A stretch of DNA of 64,000 bases from DATDDB01 sp035260545 (GTDB taxonomy: Bacteria; Pseudomonadota; Gammaproteobacteria; Burkholderiales; Gallionellaceae): the NCBI GenBank assembly GCA_035260545.1, contig DATFUZ010000055.1:1-64000 (forward strand). The letters run 5' to 3'. Under the pieces are notes generated by a model. That model ran no database searches and had not been told where the DNA came from. It saw only the letters and a list, made by a program, of their open reading frames with translations. How positions within the stretch are numbered: position 1 is the stretch's first letter; each line of letters opens with the position of its first letter. Shown here in pieces: positions 1 to 7,705 of this stretch. A program made the translations under genes and the position numbers.

Positions 1-253
1 GCTTCTGGGCATTTGTCATGTTCGCTAAGGGCACCGAACTGCCGGTCGGTGCTGCTAATGGAAGTGCGAATAGCTGCCGTTTTCTCATGGCAGAAATGGC
101 CGAGATCTTGTCACCGGCCGGGGCCGTGTGAGTGTCCGCAATGCTTGCGAAGCAGAATCTCTCTCATAAGAAGCGCAAACGTCGAATTAGCACATAGCAG
201 ACCTTTCCGCCTCCCCCCATTAACAACCGCTTCACCCGCTCGAGTGGATGTCT
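1..253. other. Left-edge intergenic sequence, no gene seen
   Basis: I see no convincing coding sequence here; the one open frame on the plus strand lacks a ribosome site and a recognisable product. Around 128-150 there is a short stretch resembling the GTCCGC...GCGAAG core of repeat E described elsewhere in the window, but the match is weak. Confidence 0.4.
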
Positions 254-1639
254 CTATCTTCTTCGCCACGTCCGCCACGCGCGGGCGTAGGCGTTTTCGG
301 GAACGGGGGTGGGGCCGCCGGCGAGGGGATAGGTGTAGGCGCTTTGCGGCAGGAGCAGGCGGCGCGCGACGTAGGCAACGATGGCGGTGAGCAGGACGGG
401 CGCGGCCATTTCCAGGCGGCCGGTGATTTCGAGGATCATGATGGTGGCGCCGAGGATGGAGCCGGTAGCCGCGGCCATCACGCCGCCCATGCCGGCCAGA
501 GCCCACAGGGCGGGCGAGGCGGGGATGCCGGCGGCGTTTGCCGCTGCAGCGAGCAGTGCGCCGAGCGCGGCGCCGGTGAACAGAGCGGGGGAGACGATGC
601 CGCCGGAGCCGCCGGTGCCCAGGGTGAGCGCGGTGGCGAGAAATTTCGCGGTGAACAGGGCGAGCAGGAGGCCGATGGGAAACACCGCGCCGCCGGCGAG
701 TTCGCCCAGGGTGGCGAAGCCCACGCCGCTCACGGCATAGACGCCGGTGCGCAGGTGGAAGGCGTAGATCAGCTCGCCTACGGCGAGCATGGCGACGGCG
801 TGCCACAGGTAGGGGCCGCCCGGGATGCGCGCCATGGCGTTGCGGCACTTGCCGATCACCACGATGAGGACCCACGCCGCGCCCGCGGTGAGCACGCCCA
901 GCAGCGGGAAGGACCACCAGTCGCCGGGCGTGGCATGCGCGGCGAGGCCCGGCGGCAGCAGGCGGAAATCGCCAAAGAAGAGATGCGCCACCTGCGTGCC
1001 GGTGAGCGCGGCGAGCAGCACGGCGAGCACGAAGGGCAGGCTCCACTCCAGCGCGGCGATCTCCAGCACGAAGAGTGCGGCGCCGAAGGGCGCATTGAAG
1101 GTAGCCGCGACAGCCGCGGCAGAGCCGCAGGCAACGAGTGCGATGTAGGAGCGGTTGGGCAGGCGCAGGAAATGCGCCACGGCGGACGCGAGTGCCGCGC
1201 CGATGTGCATGGAAGGCCCTTCGCGGCCCGCCGAGCCGCCGGAGCCTATGGTGAGCGCGGTGGCGACGAGCTGGAAGAAGGCATTGCCGGGCCGCACATG
1301 GCCGCGGCGGTGGAAGATGGAAACCAGCACGTCGGGCACGCCCGCGCCCTGCGATTCCGGTGCGAAGCGCCGGGTGAGGATGAGGGCGAGCAGCCCGCCT
1401 GCCACGGGCGCCAGTACCACCCACGCGCCCCAGGGCGAGGGCGGCGTGTGCAGCCGCAGGTCATATTGGACATCGAAATGACCGAGCAGGAAGAGATTGT
1501 GCAGCAGACCCAGCAGCAGGTGCAGGCCGGCCGAGCCCAGCCCGGCCAGCGCGCCGCTGAACACGGCGAGCGCCATCAGCGCGAGGCCGCGGGCGAGGTG
1601 GCCATGGGGGGGCTTGGGCGAATCGTCTGCACTTGCCAT
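254..1639 (-). CDS. ClC-family voltage-gated chloride channel / H+-Cl- exchanger
   Basis: Integral inner-membrane protein of about 461 aa moving chloride, probably as a proton antiporter. The ClC signatures are present: a GSGGSAGREGP segment near residues 133-142, holding the gating glutamate, and GTGGSGGIVSPALFTGA later, equivalent to the ClC GGxFxP segment. Hydrophobic helices cover nearly the whole length. There is no CBS or TrkA-C tail, so it is the short form and differs from the second ClC gene at 24.9-26.7 kb. I chose the ATG at 1639 because GGAGG sits 5 bases upstream; a GTG two codons earlier is less likely. It is the last gene of a minus-strand run. The family is secure; the ion and transport mode are inferred. 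Confidence 0.93.
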   Translation of the reverse strand: MASADDSPKPPHGHLARGLALMALAVFSGALAGLGSAGLHLLLGLLHNLFLLGHFDVQYDLRLHTPPSPWGAWVVLAPVAGGLLALILTRRFAPESQGAGVPDVLVSIFHRRGHVRPGNAFFQLVATALTIGSGGSAGREGPSMHIGAALASAVAHFLRLPNRSYIALVACGSAAAVAATFNAPFGAALFVLEIAALEWSLPFVLAVLLAALTGTQVAHLFFGDFRLLPPGLAAHATPGDWWSFPLLGVLTAGAAWVLIVVIGKCRNAMARIPGGPYLWHAVAMLAVGELIYAFHLRTGVYAVSGVGFATLGELAGGAVFPIGLLLALFTAKFLATALTLGTGGSGGIVSPALFTGAALGALLAAAANAAGIPASPALWALAGMGGVMAAATGSILGATIMILEITGRLEMAAPVLLTAIVAYVARRLLLPQSAYTYPLAGGPTPVPENAYARAWRTWRRR

Positions 1640-1748
1640 CGTCACCTCCGGTTTGCGATTGCCGGCATGCTGCGCACTTCCGTTCAGGCGAGGTGCGCGC
1701 TGGAATGGTACTGTAAAGAACTGCGCCGCTGCCCGGCGCCGCGTGGAC

Positions 1749-2438
1749 TCAGGCGGCGATGCCGAACAGCGCGCCCACGCCCGCCGTCAGCGCCATGGCC
1801 AGCGCGCCCCAGAAGGTGACGCGCGCGGTGGCCTTGAGCAGCGGCGCGCCGCCGGTGCGCGCAGCGAGCGCGCCCAGCAGCGCCAGGAAGAGCAGCGAGG
1901 CGGCGGAAACCGCCCACATCAGCGCGCCCGCCGGAACCAGCACCACCACCACCAGCGGCAGCACGGCGCCCACGGCGAAGGTGGCCGCCGAGGCCAGCGC
2001 GGCCTGCACCGGGCGGGCGGCCAGCACTTCGGAGATGCCCAGCTCGTCGCGCACGTGCGCGCCCAGGGCGTCGTGCGCCATCAACTGGGCGGCGACCTGC
2101 GCGGCCAGCGTCTTGTCCAGGCCGCGCGCGACATAGATGCCGGTCAGCTCCGCGAGTTCGGCGACAGGGTCCGCGGCCAGTTCGCGGCGCTCGCGTTCGA
2201 GGTCGGCGCGTTCGGTATCCGCCTGCGAACTCACTGAAACATATTCGCCCGCCGCCATCGACATCGCGCCCGCCACCAGCCCGGCCACGCCCGCGACCAG
2301 AATCGCGCGGCTGCCGGCGCCGGCGGCCGCCACGCCCAGCACCAGGCTGGCGGTGGAGACGATGCCGTCGTTCGCGCCCAGCACCGCGGCGCGCAGCCAG
2401 CCGGTGCGGTGGGTGCGGTGAATTTCGGCGTGTCTCAT
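1749..2438 (-). CDS. VIT1/CCC1 family membrane transporter
   Basis: About 229 aa. The N-terminus (GWLRAAVLGANDGIVSTASL) is the typical VIT family opening. It is followed by AGAMSMAAGEYVSVSSQ, the conserved MxxGEY-type segment of the first helices, then a charged cytoplasmic stretch rich in Glu and Arg (about residues 75-130), and three further hydrophobic helices. Yeast CCC1 and plant VIT1 move Fe2+ or Mn2+ into vacuoles; bacterial members are presumed iron/manganese transporters, so the substrate here is inferred. The start at 2438 is preceded by GGGAGAGG; an in-frame ATG 14 codons upstream has no such site. It is the neighbour of the ClC gene on the same strand with a 109 bp gap. Confidence 0.9.
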   Translation of the reverse strand: MRHAEIHRTHRTGWLRAAVLGANDGIVSTASLVLGVAAAGAGSRAILVAGVAGLVAGAMSMAAGEYVSVSSQADTERADLERERRELAADPVAELAELTGIYVARGLDKTLAAQVAAQLMAHDALGAHVRDELGISEVLAARPVQAALASAATFAVGAVLPLVVVVLVPAGALMWAVSAASLLFLALLGALAARTGGAPLLKATARVTFWGALAMALTAGVGALFGIAA

Positions 2439-2516
2439 GGCCTCTCCCTGCGTGAAATGAAAAGGGCGCGCCTGCAGCATGCGGCTGCGGGCGCGCCCCG
2501 GTGTGCAGCCGGCTGC

Positions 2517-2963
2517 TTACTTGCCGGTGAGCGTGTCGCTCAGCGTGGGCTGGGCCTGGCTCAGCTCCTTGCCCTTCCAGCGCTGCCAGTATACGTTGGT
2601 GTTCGAATAGGTTGTGGAAATATTGTAATCGAACGCCAGGGTATCCTTGCCGTCGGGATGGATGGTCAGCTCCACCTTGCCGGATGCCAGGTCAGACTCC
2701 TTGAAAGGGCGCTTGAGGTCCAGCGAGACCGAATTGATGTCGGTATTGCCCCAGTTGCCGGGAATGCTGTCGTTCTCGGCAACGAGCTGGTGCTTGTTGT
2801 CGTAGATCTTGATGTCGAGATGGGGATCCTGGCCGGAACTATTCGACTTGTTGATGAAGGTCGCGTGCATCGCCACCACCTCAGGATCGCCGGCATAGGC
2901 CGCGGTAGCCAGAGTGGATGCGAGCAGCAGAAAACCGATCGAAGCACTTCTTGTGATACGCAT
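2517..2963 (-). CDS. Secreted protein of unknown function
   Basis: About 148 aa. It starts with a clear signal peptide (MRITRSASIGFLLLA, cleavage probably after AAYA) and is then a soluble, beta-rich, Asn/Asp-rich domain ending ...SDTLTGK. The start at 2963 is supported by GGGAGA seven bases upstream; that site lies inside a slightly longer frame starting at 2975, which is therefore unlikely. I do not recognise the family. It is probably periplasmic or extracellular and monocistronic, with about 290 bp to the divergent amidotransferase gene. Confidence 0.7.
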   Translation of the reverse strand: MRITRSASIGFLLLASTLATAAYAGDPEVVAMHATFINKSNSSGQDPHLDIKIYDNKHQLVAENDSIPGNWGNTDINSVSLDLKRPFKESDLASGKVELTIHPDGKDTLAFDYNISTTYSNTNVYWQRWKGKELSQAQPTLSDTLTGK

Positions 2964-3255
2964 ATCGTCTCCCAATTGTGTGATGAAGTAAAAATGGGTA
3001 TCGCATCTTACACGACCGCGCGACCCTCAAAAGGGTTACGGAAAGCGGCTGGTCCCGGAGTTTTCAGTAATTTCAAAACGGCCTGAAATCCAGACGCGGC
3101 AGGCTGTGCGGGCTTTCTGGCGGGCGCGCCGGAGCATGCTGATTTTACTGCAAACCCGGCGCGGCGCGGGCCGGGGCCGTGCACGGCGGCCCGATTTGGG
3201 CATATCATGTGGCCATGGGTACCGCAGGCCTCGCGGTCATCTTGAGGAAGGTGCC

Positions 3256-4065
3256 ATGTGCCAATTGCTGGGGATGAACTGCAACGTCCCGACCGACATC
3301 TGCTTCTCCTTCACCGGCTTCCAGAAGCGCGGCGGGGCGACCGACGTGCATGCGGACGGCTGGGGCATCGCCTTTTTCGAAGGGCGCGGCGTGCGGCTGT
3401 TTCTCGACCCCACGCCCTCGGCCACTTCGCCCATGGCCGAGTTCGTGCGCAACTTTCCCATCCGCTCGCGCAACGTCATCGCCCACATCCGCAAGGCCAC
3501 CCAGGGCCGCGTCTCGCTGGAAAACACCCATCCCTTCCAGCGCGAACTGTGGGGGCGCTACTGGGTATTCGCCCACAACGGCAACCTGCCGCAATTCCAG
3601 CCCGAGCTCGACGGCAGCTTCCTGCCCGTCGGCATCACCGACAGCGAGCGCATCTTCTGCTGGCTGCTGCAAAGCCTGCGCGCCCGCTTTGGCGATGTGC
3701 CGCCCACGCGTGACGAACTCCTTGCCGAAGTGCACCGCCTCATCCTGCCGCTTTCCGCCACCGGCATCTTCAATTTCCTGCTCTCCAACGGCGAATGGCT
3801 GATCGCCCATTGCTCCACCGAACTCACCTACATCGTGCGCCGCGCGCCCTTCGCCACCGCCCACCTTAAGGATGAGGACGTGATGGTGGATTTCAGTGAG
3901 GTCGCCGCGCCCGACGACCGCGTTGCCGTCATCGCCACCCAGCCGCTCACCGACAACGAGCAGTGGACCATGATGCCGCCCGGGTCGCTGTGGCTGTTCG
4001 AGGCCGGTGAAGTGGTGCGCCAGATCGCCACCCATCCCAGCCCGGTGCAGTCGCTGGCAGGGTAG
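3256..4065 (+). CDS. Class II glutamine amidotransferase (YafJ-like)
   Basis: About 269 aa. Met is followed directly by Cys (MCQLLGMNCN), the N-terminal nucleophile of class II (Ntn) glutamine amidotransferases, exposed after Met removal. Other class hallmarks are visible: HADGWGIAFF, AHIRKATQG and ENTHPFQRELWG, then FAHNGNLP, which forms the oxyanion/glutamine site. This architecture matches the stand-alone YafJ/DUG3-like group, which releases ammonia from glutamine or a gamma-glutamyl substrate; the true substrate is unknown. GAGGAAGG just upstream fixes the start at 3256; the longer open frame upstream is not coding. It is not in an operon and converges on the first cytochrome gene. Confidence 0.92.
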   Translation: MCQLLGMNCNVPTDICFSFTGFQKRGGATDVHADGWGIAFFEGRGVRLFLDPTPSATSPMAEFVRNFPIRSRNVIAHIRKATQGRVSLENTHPFQRELWGRYWVFAHNGNLPQFQPELDGSFLPVGITDSERIFCWLLQSLRARFGDVPPTRDELLAEVHRLILPLSATGIFNFLLSNGEWLIAHCSTELTYIVRRAPFATAHLKDEDVMVDFSEVAAPDDRVAVIATQPLTDNEQWTMMPPGSLWLFEAGEVVRQIATHPSPVQSLAG

Positions 4066-4145
4066 GGGAAGGCCCGGTTTTTCCGCGCAAGGTAGAAAGG
4101 GAAGAGGGGGGTATGGAGCAGCCGCAGCGTGCCGCACCCAATAAA

Positions 4146-4170
4146 AAAGGCGGCCTGCAAGGCCGCCTTT
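4146..4170 (-). terminator. Rho-independent terminator of the first cytochrome c gene
   Basis: A perfect 11-bp GC-rich inverted repeat (4146-4156 with 4160-4170, three-base loop) is followed on the minus strand by a run of six T. It sits 25 bp past the stop of the cytochrome gene at 4195. Confidence 0.9.
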
Positions 4171-4194
4171 AGCACCTACACGAGGTAGATGGAA

Positions 4195-4539
4195 TTACAT
4201 CTTGCCAGACTTCACAGCGGCAAACAGAGCCTTGGCTGCGTCGTCTTCGTGGCCCTTGATGTAGGTCTGGTACATACCTGTCATCGTGGCGGCCTGGCTC
4301 TTGAACTTCGGCTCAGACATGGCGACCTTGCGCTCATTCACGGGGAAACCGGCCTTGAACACCTTGGCCAGTGCTGCTTCGCTGCCATACTTCTTGGCAA
4401 CGCGCGCCCAAGCGGGGCCTACGACGTCATGGTCGATTGCATGGCAAGCCTTGCAAGGGCTGGTCGAAAAGGCGCTCGCAGATGCGGAGATAGCCATCAG
4501 GGCTGCGGCAGCAACAACAACTTTAATTGTTTTCCTCAC
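4195..4539 (-). CDS. Class I c-type cytochrome (c551/c552-like), copy 1
   Basis: 114 aa precursor with a signal peptide ending around SASASA, then a single haem motif CKACH (residues 29-33) close to the mature N-terminus. This is typical of small periplasmic cytochromes of the c551/c552 type. Met residues near the C-terminal half (for example in TMTGMYQTYIKG) are candidates for the sixth haem ligand. It would carry electrons between periplasmic redox partners. The start codon is GTG, with AGAAGGGGG upstream. It is very similar to the neighbouring copy at 4901-5242, from which it probably arose by tandem duplication. A consensus-like promoter lies upstream and a strong terminator downstream, so it is a single-gene transcript. 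Confidence 0.95.
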   Translation of the reverse strand: MRKTIKVVVAAAALMAISASASAFSTSPCKACHAIDHDVVGPAWARVAKKYGSEAALAKVFKAGFPVNERKVAMSEPKFKSQAATMTGMYQTYIKGHEDDAAKALFAAVKSGKM

Positions 4540-4578
4540 TCTAAAACCCCCTTCTATATAAAGTTAATTGGGATAAAC

Positions 4579-4607
4579 ATAATATGTAATGTTAAAGCTT
4601 GTGTCAA
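4579..4607 (-). promoter_or_regulatory. Sigma70 promoter for cytochrome c copy 1
   Basis: On the minus strand TTGACA (4607-4602) and TATTAT (4584-4579) are separated by exactly 17 bases, only one mismatch from the full consensus. It lies 40 bp upstream of the GTG start in AT-rich sequence, so high constitutive expression is expected. Confidence 0.85.
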
Positions 4608-4900
4608 ACAGTCAATTATCACCCTCACTATATAAGGAGGCGCATAAACGGGGCGGTGCCCGAAACAGTCATCGGGGGTTCCCTGAGATGATAAAACAGC
4701 CAATAGATACATCACACTAGAGGCAAAATCGGGACCGCGGTTCGCTTTTTTGAGGACCAAAATGGGGAATCATTGTGCCCGCGGAGGGGGCCGGCTGGAG
4801 GGAAATGAATGAGGCCGGGCAGCCGGGCTGACGGACATGACAAAGCAAGACGGGCGCCGCTGCGCGCCACCCATCTTGCGTACTTCGCGTGAGAAGTTGC
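4608..4900. other. Gap between the two cytochrome genes, no gene seen
   Basis: Contains no plausible coding frame. Apart from the promoter on its left side, no further motif was recognised. Confidence 0.5.
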
Positions 4901-5242
4901 TTACATCTTCCCGGACTTGACGGCAGCAAACAGGGCCTTTGCCGCCTCTTCTTCATGGCCCTTGATGTAGGTCTGGTACATGCCGGTCATCGTGGCAGCC
5001 TGGCTCTTGAACTTCGGCTCGGCCATGGCGACCTTGCGCTCGTTCACGGGGAACCCATCCTTGAACACCTTGGCCAGTGCTTCAGCGTTGCCATATTTCT
5101 TTGCGACGGTTTTCCAGGCGGGACCTACGACGTCATGGTCGATCGCATGACAAGCCTTGCAAGGCGCAGTCGAAAACGCGCTTGCGGATGCGGAAATGGC
5201 CAGCAGGCCGACGGCAGCTACTACAAGCTTGAATGTCTTCAT
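4901..5242 (-). CDS. Class I c-type cytochrome (c551/c552-like), copy 2
   Basis: 113 aa precursor and close paralogue of the cytochrome at 4195-4539. It has the same signal peptide ending SASASA, the same CKACH haem motif, and an almost identical middle and C-terminal part (PVNERKVAM, FKSQAATMTGMYQTYIKGH). The differences cluster around the haem-proximal helix and the acidic stretch before the C-terminus. The ATG at 5242 has GAGGAG nine bases upstream; a TTG three codons earlier is less likely. A soluble periplasmic electron carrier is the expected role. No clear terminator or consensus promoter was found for this copy, so the two may be regulated differently. Confidence 0.95.
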   Translation of the reverse strand: MKTFKLVVAAVGLLAISASASAFSTAPCKACHAIDHDVVGPAWKTVAKKYGNAEALAKVFKDGFPVNERKVAMAEPKFKSQAATMTGMYQTYIKGHEEEAAKALFAAVKSGKM

Positions 5243-5586
5243 CAATCTCAACTCCTCTTATAACAATTGATCGGCACAAACATCGTATGACAACGCTAAC
5301 GCCTCCGCCTAACAGTCACTTGCACACATATATAAGTAAGTATCCCCGTGCAAGGGTCTTCTGCAATCCTCGTCCGGAAGCTCCCGGTCCGGCAAAATGC
5401 CCAGGCAGGCAAGATCTGCATCAAGACTGCTCCGGTCATGGCCGCTTCCCGGCAGTTCCCAGGGCGGCGCTGCAAAATGCCCTGAGGCACGAAGCGCATC
5501 GGCCGCGTGTCAGAACTAATAACGCACGAGCATGTCGGATGGATGACAAGGCTTCTCAACTATAAACCTGCAAAGGAGGGTTCGCG
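5243..5586. other. Intergenic region with a partial REP-C repeat
   Basis: No gene is supported. Positions about 5479-5510 carry one arm of the REP-C repeat family (core TGAGGCACGAAGCGCATCGG), seen in full at about 6.0, 16.9 and 45.9 kb. Confidence 0.6.
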
Positions 5587-5766
5587 ATGACCAAAAACGA
5601 AATACGCGCAGGAATTCAAAGGGACATCGAGCTATACCGGGCCAGGGCTCAATCGTATGAAACGCTGCACCTGTACGAGGCCGCGAGCTACGCCAAAAAG
5701 CTCGCCACCAACCTCGAACTCGCGCTCACCACCATGCCCAGGGACGAAGATCCCCAGATCGCCTAG
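5587..5766 (+). CDS. Small protein of unknown function (59 aa)
   Basis: A 59-residue frame beginning MTKNEIRAGIQRDIELYRAR and rich in Ala, Glu, Lys and Leu, predicted to be a helical, soluble protein. It is preceded by a strong ribosome site (AAAGGAGG, seven bases before ATG), the main evidence that it is real. Its codon use is GC-rich like the host genes. It stands alone between repeats; a REP-A-like element begins about 20 bp after the stop. No family was recognised. Confidence 0.65.
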   Translation: MTKNEIRAGIQRDIELYRARAQSYETLHLYEAASYAKKLATNLELALTTMPRDEDPQIA

Positions 5767-5786
5767 GTTCGCAGTTGAATCGTACA

Positions 5787-6080
5787 AGCCCGGATGCAGC
5801 GGAGCGGCATCGCGGGAGGGCCGCGAGTTTTCCCTCGGGGGTTGCCCTGCATTTCATCCGGGATGCGGCTCGCGGTATTCCCCCGGAGTCTACAGCGACC
5901 GTCTGCTTTGGAGCATCGCCATTGCGGGTGTTAATGGCGGTGGGGTGCCCATAACGGCCATGGCAGATACCCGGAAGCGGACGACCAGTGTGTAGGATGT
6001 GCCGACGAAGGAGGCGCATCGATCGAGGGTGGAGTGTACGCGACCGATGCGCTTCGTGCCTCAGCGCATGCTACGCGGGC
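5787..6080. repeat. REP-A-like and REP-C repeats side by side
   Basis: About 5787-5895 is a degenerate REP-A unit (GCCCGGATGCAG... with ...CATCCGGGATGCGG). About 5991-6076 is a paired REP-C unit, with arms GGATGTGCCGACGAAGGAGG and GCGCTTCGTGCCTCAGCGCA in opposite orientation. No coding sequence is supported between them. Confidence 0.7.
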
Positions 6081-6092
6081 TGCCCTGGCGGT

Positions 6093-6542
6093 TCACGGGG
6101 GCAGCTTTATCAACCATCCAAGAAAATCCTTCAGCGGCTTGCAAAGCGTCTTCTCATGAATCTCAACAAAGGCATCGCTATAGGTGCTATTCCTCCAGAA
6201 GTTCAAGAGCAAGTCCGGGTTTGATGGAGTTGCATCGATGCGTTCTGCGGGTAACGGTTTTGCGGCATCGCCACACGTTTGCGCAATGTACGTGCGAAGC
6301 CGTCCCTTTGCCTGATCGAGAAGGTCGCCAAGCAATTCGGATTCCCCATACGGCATAGACTCATGAGGGATTATTATTTTCTGGGACAGGAGCATTCCCT
6401 TCGCTTCATCCGGCACGATCAAGAACCACTCCCCCTTCGGATTGCCCAGTGAATTGCTGCACGCCGAAACAATGATAATGGGATTGTCGCCAAGGCCCGA
6501 TGGATCGGCCACGAAGATTTGATACGCCGGTTTGAATTCCAT
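6093..6542 (-). CDS. Hypothetical protein (149 aa)
   Basis: Soluble protein starting MEFKPAYQIFVADPSG, with GGAGGG upstream of the ATG. It is clearly less GC-rich than its surroundings and has no signal peptide or membrane segment. The N-terminal half is beta-rich; the C-terminal half has Trp/Leu-rich helices. No homologue is recognised. It lies directly beside REP-C and upstream of REP-A repeats, like several other orphan genes in this window, and may have been acquired. Confidence 0.6.
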   Translation of the reverse strand: MEFKPAYQIFVADPSGLGDNPIIIVSACSNSLGNPKGEWFLIVPDEAKGMLLSQKIIIPHESMPYGESELLGDLLDQAKGRLRTYIAQTCGDAAKPLPAERIDATPSNPDLLLNFWRNSTYSDAFVEIHEKTLCKPLKDFLGWLIKLPP

Positions 6543-6872
6543 AGTTCAATACCCTCCGTTTCTGCTGTTGGGGGTTGCTTAACTTTTGGAAACAGCCGCG
6601 ATGTAACCAGTTCTCTGTTGTGGGCAGAACTTCCCTTACGGCTTATAGTTCAAATTGGGCGCCGATTTGTTATATCCGTTATTGGACAAAGCCGCGATGC
6701 GGCAACGTCCGCTTTCCTGCAGTCTAATCGCGTTGGTGACGAGCGGCAACCGATATTTCGCCGGGACGGTCAGGAGAGACTGTGGGCATGGTCCCGATGT
6801 GGCAAGGCGGCGCTGCGCTTTTGCCTGCGCGATCCAGCCTGACCATTCCTGCTACGGGCGCGGGAGAAAGCG
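6543..6872. other. Intergenic sequence without a recognised gene
   Basis: No supported gene. The sequence is mixed in composition and borders the REP-A pair at 6873. Confidence 0.5.
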
Positions 6873-6964
6873 AGCGTAGCCCGGATGCAGTGGAGCGGAA
6901 TCCGGGTTGAACCGGCAGCGTACCCCATCCCGGATTCCATTGCATTACATCCGGGCTACGCTTG
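6873..6964. repeat. REP-A inverted pair (BIME-like)
   Basis: Two REP-A units in opposite orientation: GTAGCCCGGATGCAG at the left and CATCCGGGCTACG at the right, each with an internal GGAATCCGGG/CCCGGATTCC arm. The right arm abuts the stop codon of the gene at 6965. The same pair occurs at 54877-54963. Confidence 0.85.
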
Positions 6965-7645
6965 CTAGCCGCCCTCGTCGCGGCTGAACAGTTTCTTGAT
7001 TTGTTCCTTTGCCCAATCTCTGCAGCGTGGGCCGCTTCCGGCGATTTCACCTGTCGCCTCGGTCCAGAAGTACAAATCCTCAGCTAGTGACGCATTCGCG
7101 GTGAGGTGCTGGACCGGTATGCCAGGCCATCGGAAAACGCCTGGAACGGCAACGCCTACTTGGGTTGGGAAGCCGAACGAAAAGTGGATTTCCTGCCCGT
7201 TGGTCAGGGTCAGGTAGACGGCTTCCCCCCCGTCACCGTCAGAAGCGACAGGCCGAGCGGCCATCAGATTGGCGGCGCGGAGGAGGGCGAGAAGGCTCGC
7301 AATACGCGACTGATCACGCGTCGGGCATCCTCTATTCCTGAATTGCAACTGGGTCTGCAATATGGGCGACTCCGAGCCCGGTGGTGTGAGAATAACCACT
7401 GCCTTCGTCACAGCATGGGCGTCTTTGATGCGGGCAATAAATGTCGTGAACGGCACCGGATTCTGATGTGCCGGGATCCCTGTTGTCGGTGTACCCGGCT
7501 GCGGAAGGCTGTTTTGCCCGGCCGTGACCACGCCGGATACAAACGGCGAGCGATGCGCCGGCATGCGTGGGCTGTCTTGCGCAAGCACCACATTCGCAGC
7601 CGCCAATAGTGCTGCGATTGCCACGGTGATTCCCGTTTGCCTCAA
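6965..7645 (-). CDS. Secreted hypothetical protein
   Basis: About 226 aa. With TTG at 7645 as the start it has AGGAGGAG at ideal spacing and a well-formed signal peptide (hydrophobic core TVAIAALLAAANVVLA, cleavage before QD). The ATG at 7666 is possible but places the ribosome site inside the gene. The mature part begins with a Pro/His-rich linker and then forms a domain with two Cys (NRGCPTRDQ near the middle and GPRCRDW near the end). Probably periplasmic; family not recognised. Confidence 0.6.
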   Translation of the reverse strand: MRQTGITVAIAALLAAANVVLAQDSPRMPAHRSPFVSGVVTAGQNSLPQPGTPTTGIPAHQNPVPFTTFIARIKDAHAVTKAVVILTPPGSESPILQTQLQFRNRGCPTRDQSRIASLLALLRAANLMAARPVASDGDGGEAVYLTLTNGQEIHFSFGFPTQVGVAVPGVFRWPGIPVQHLTANASLAEDLYFWTEATGEIAGSGPRCRDWAKEQIKKLFSRDEGG

Positions 7646-7705
7646 GGTCTCCTCCTGCATTTTCATGATTCTTTGTGCCTGCCCGTCAGTTCCGGTCTCT
7701 CGCCC

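Noticed and set aside
248..1819. Long plus-strand open frame over the ClC gene (523 residues)
   Set aside because: Antisense of a clear ClC gene; composition (Glu/Gly/Arg-rich) is typical of shadow frames in high-GC DNA, and there is no ribosome site.
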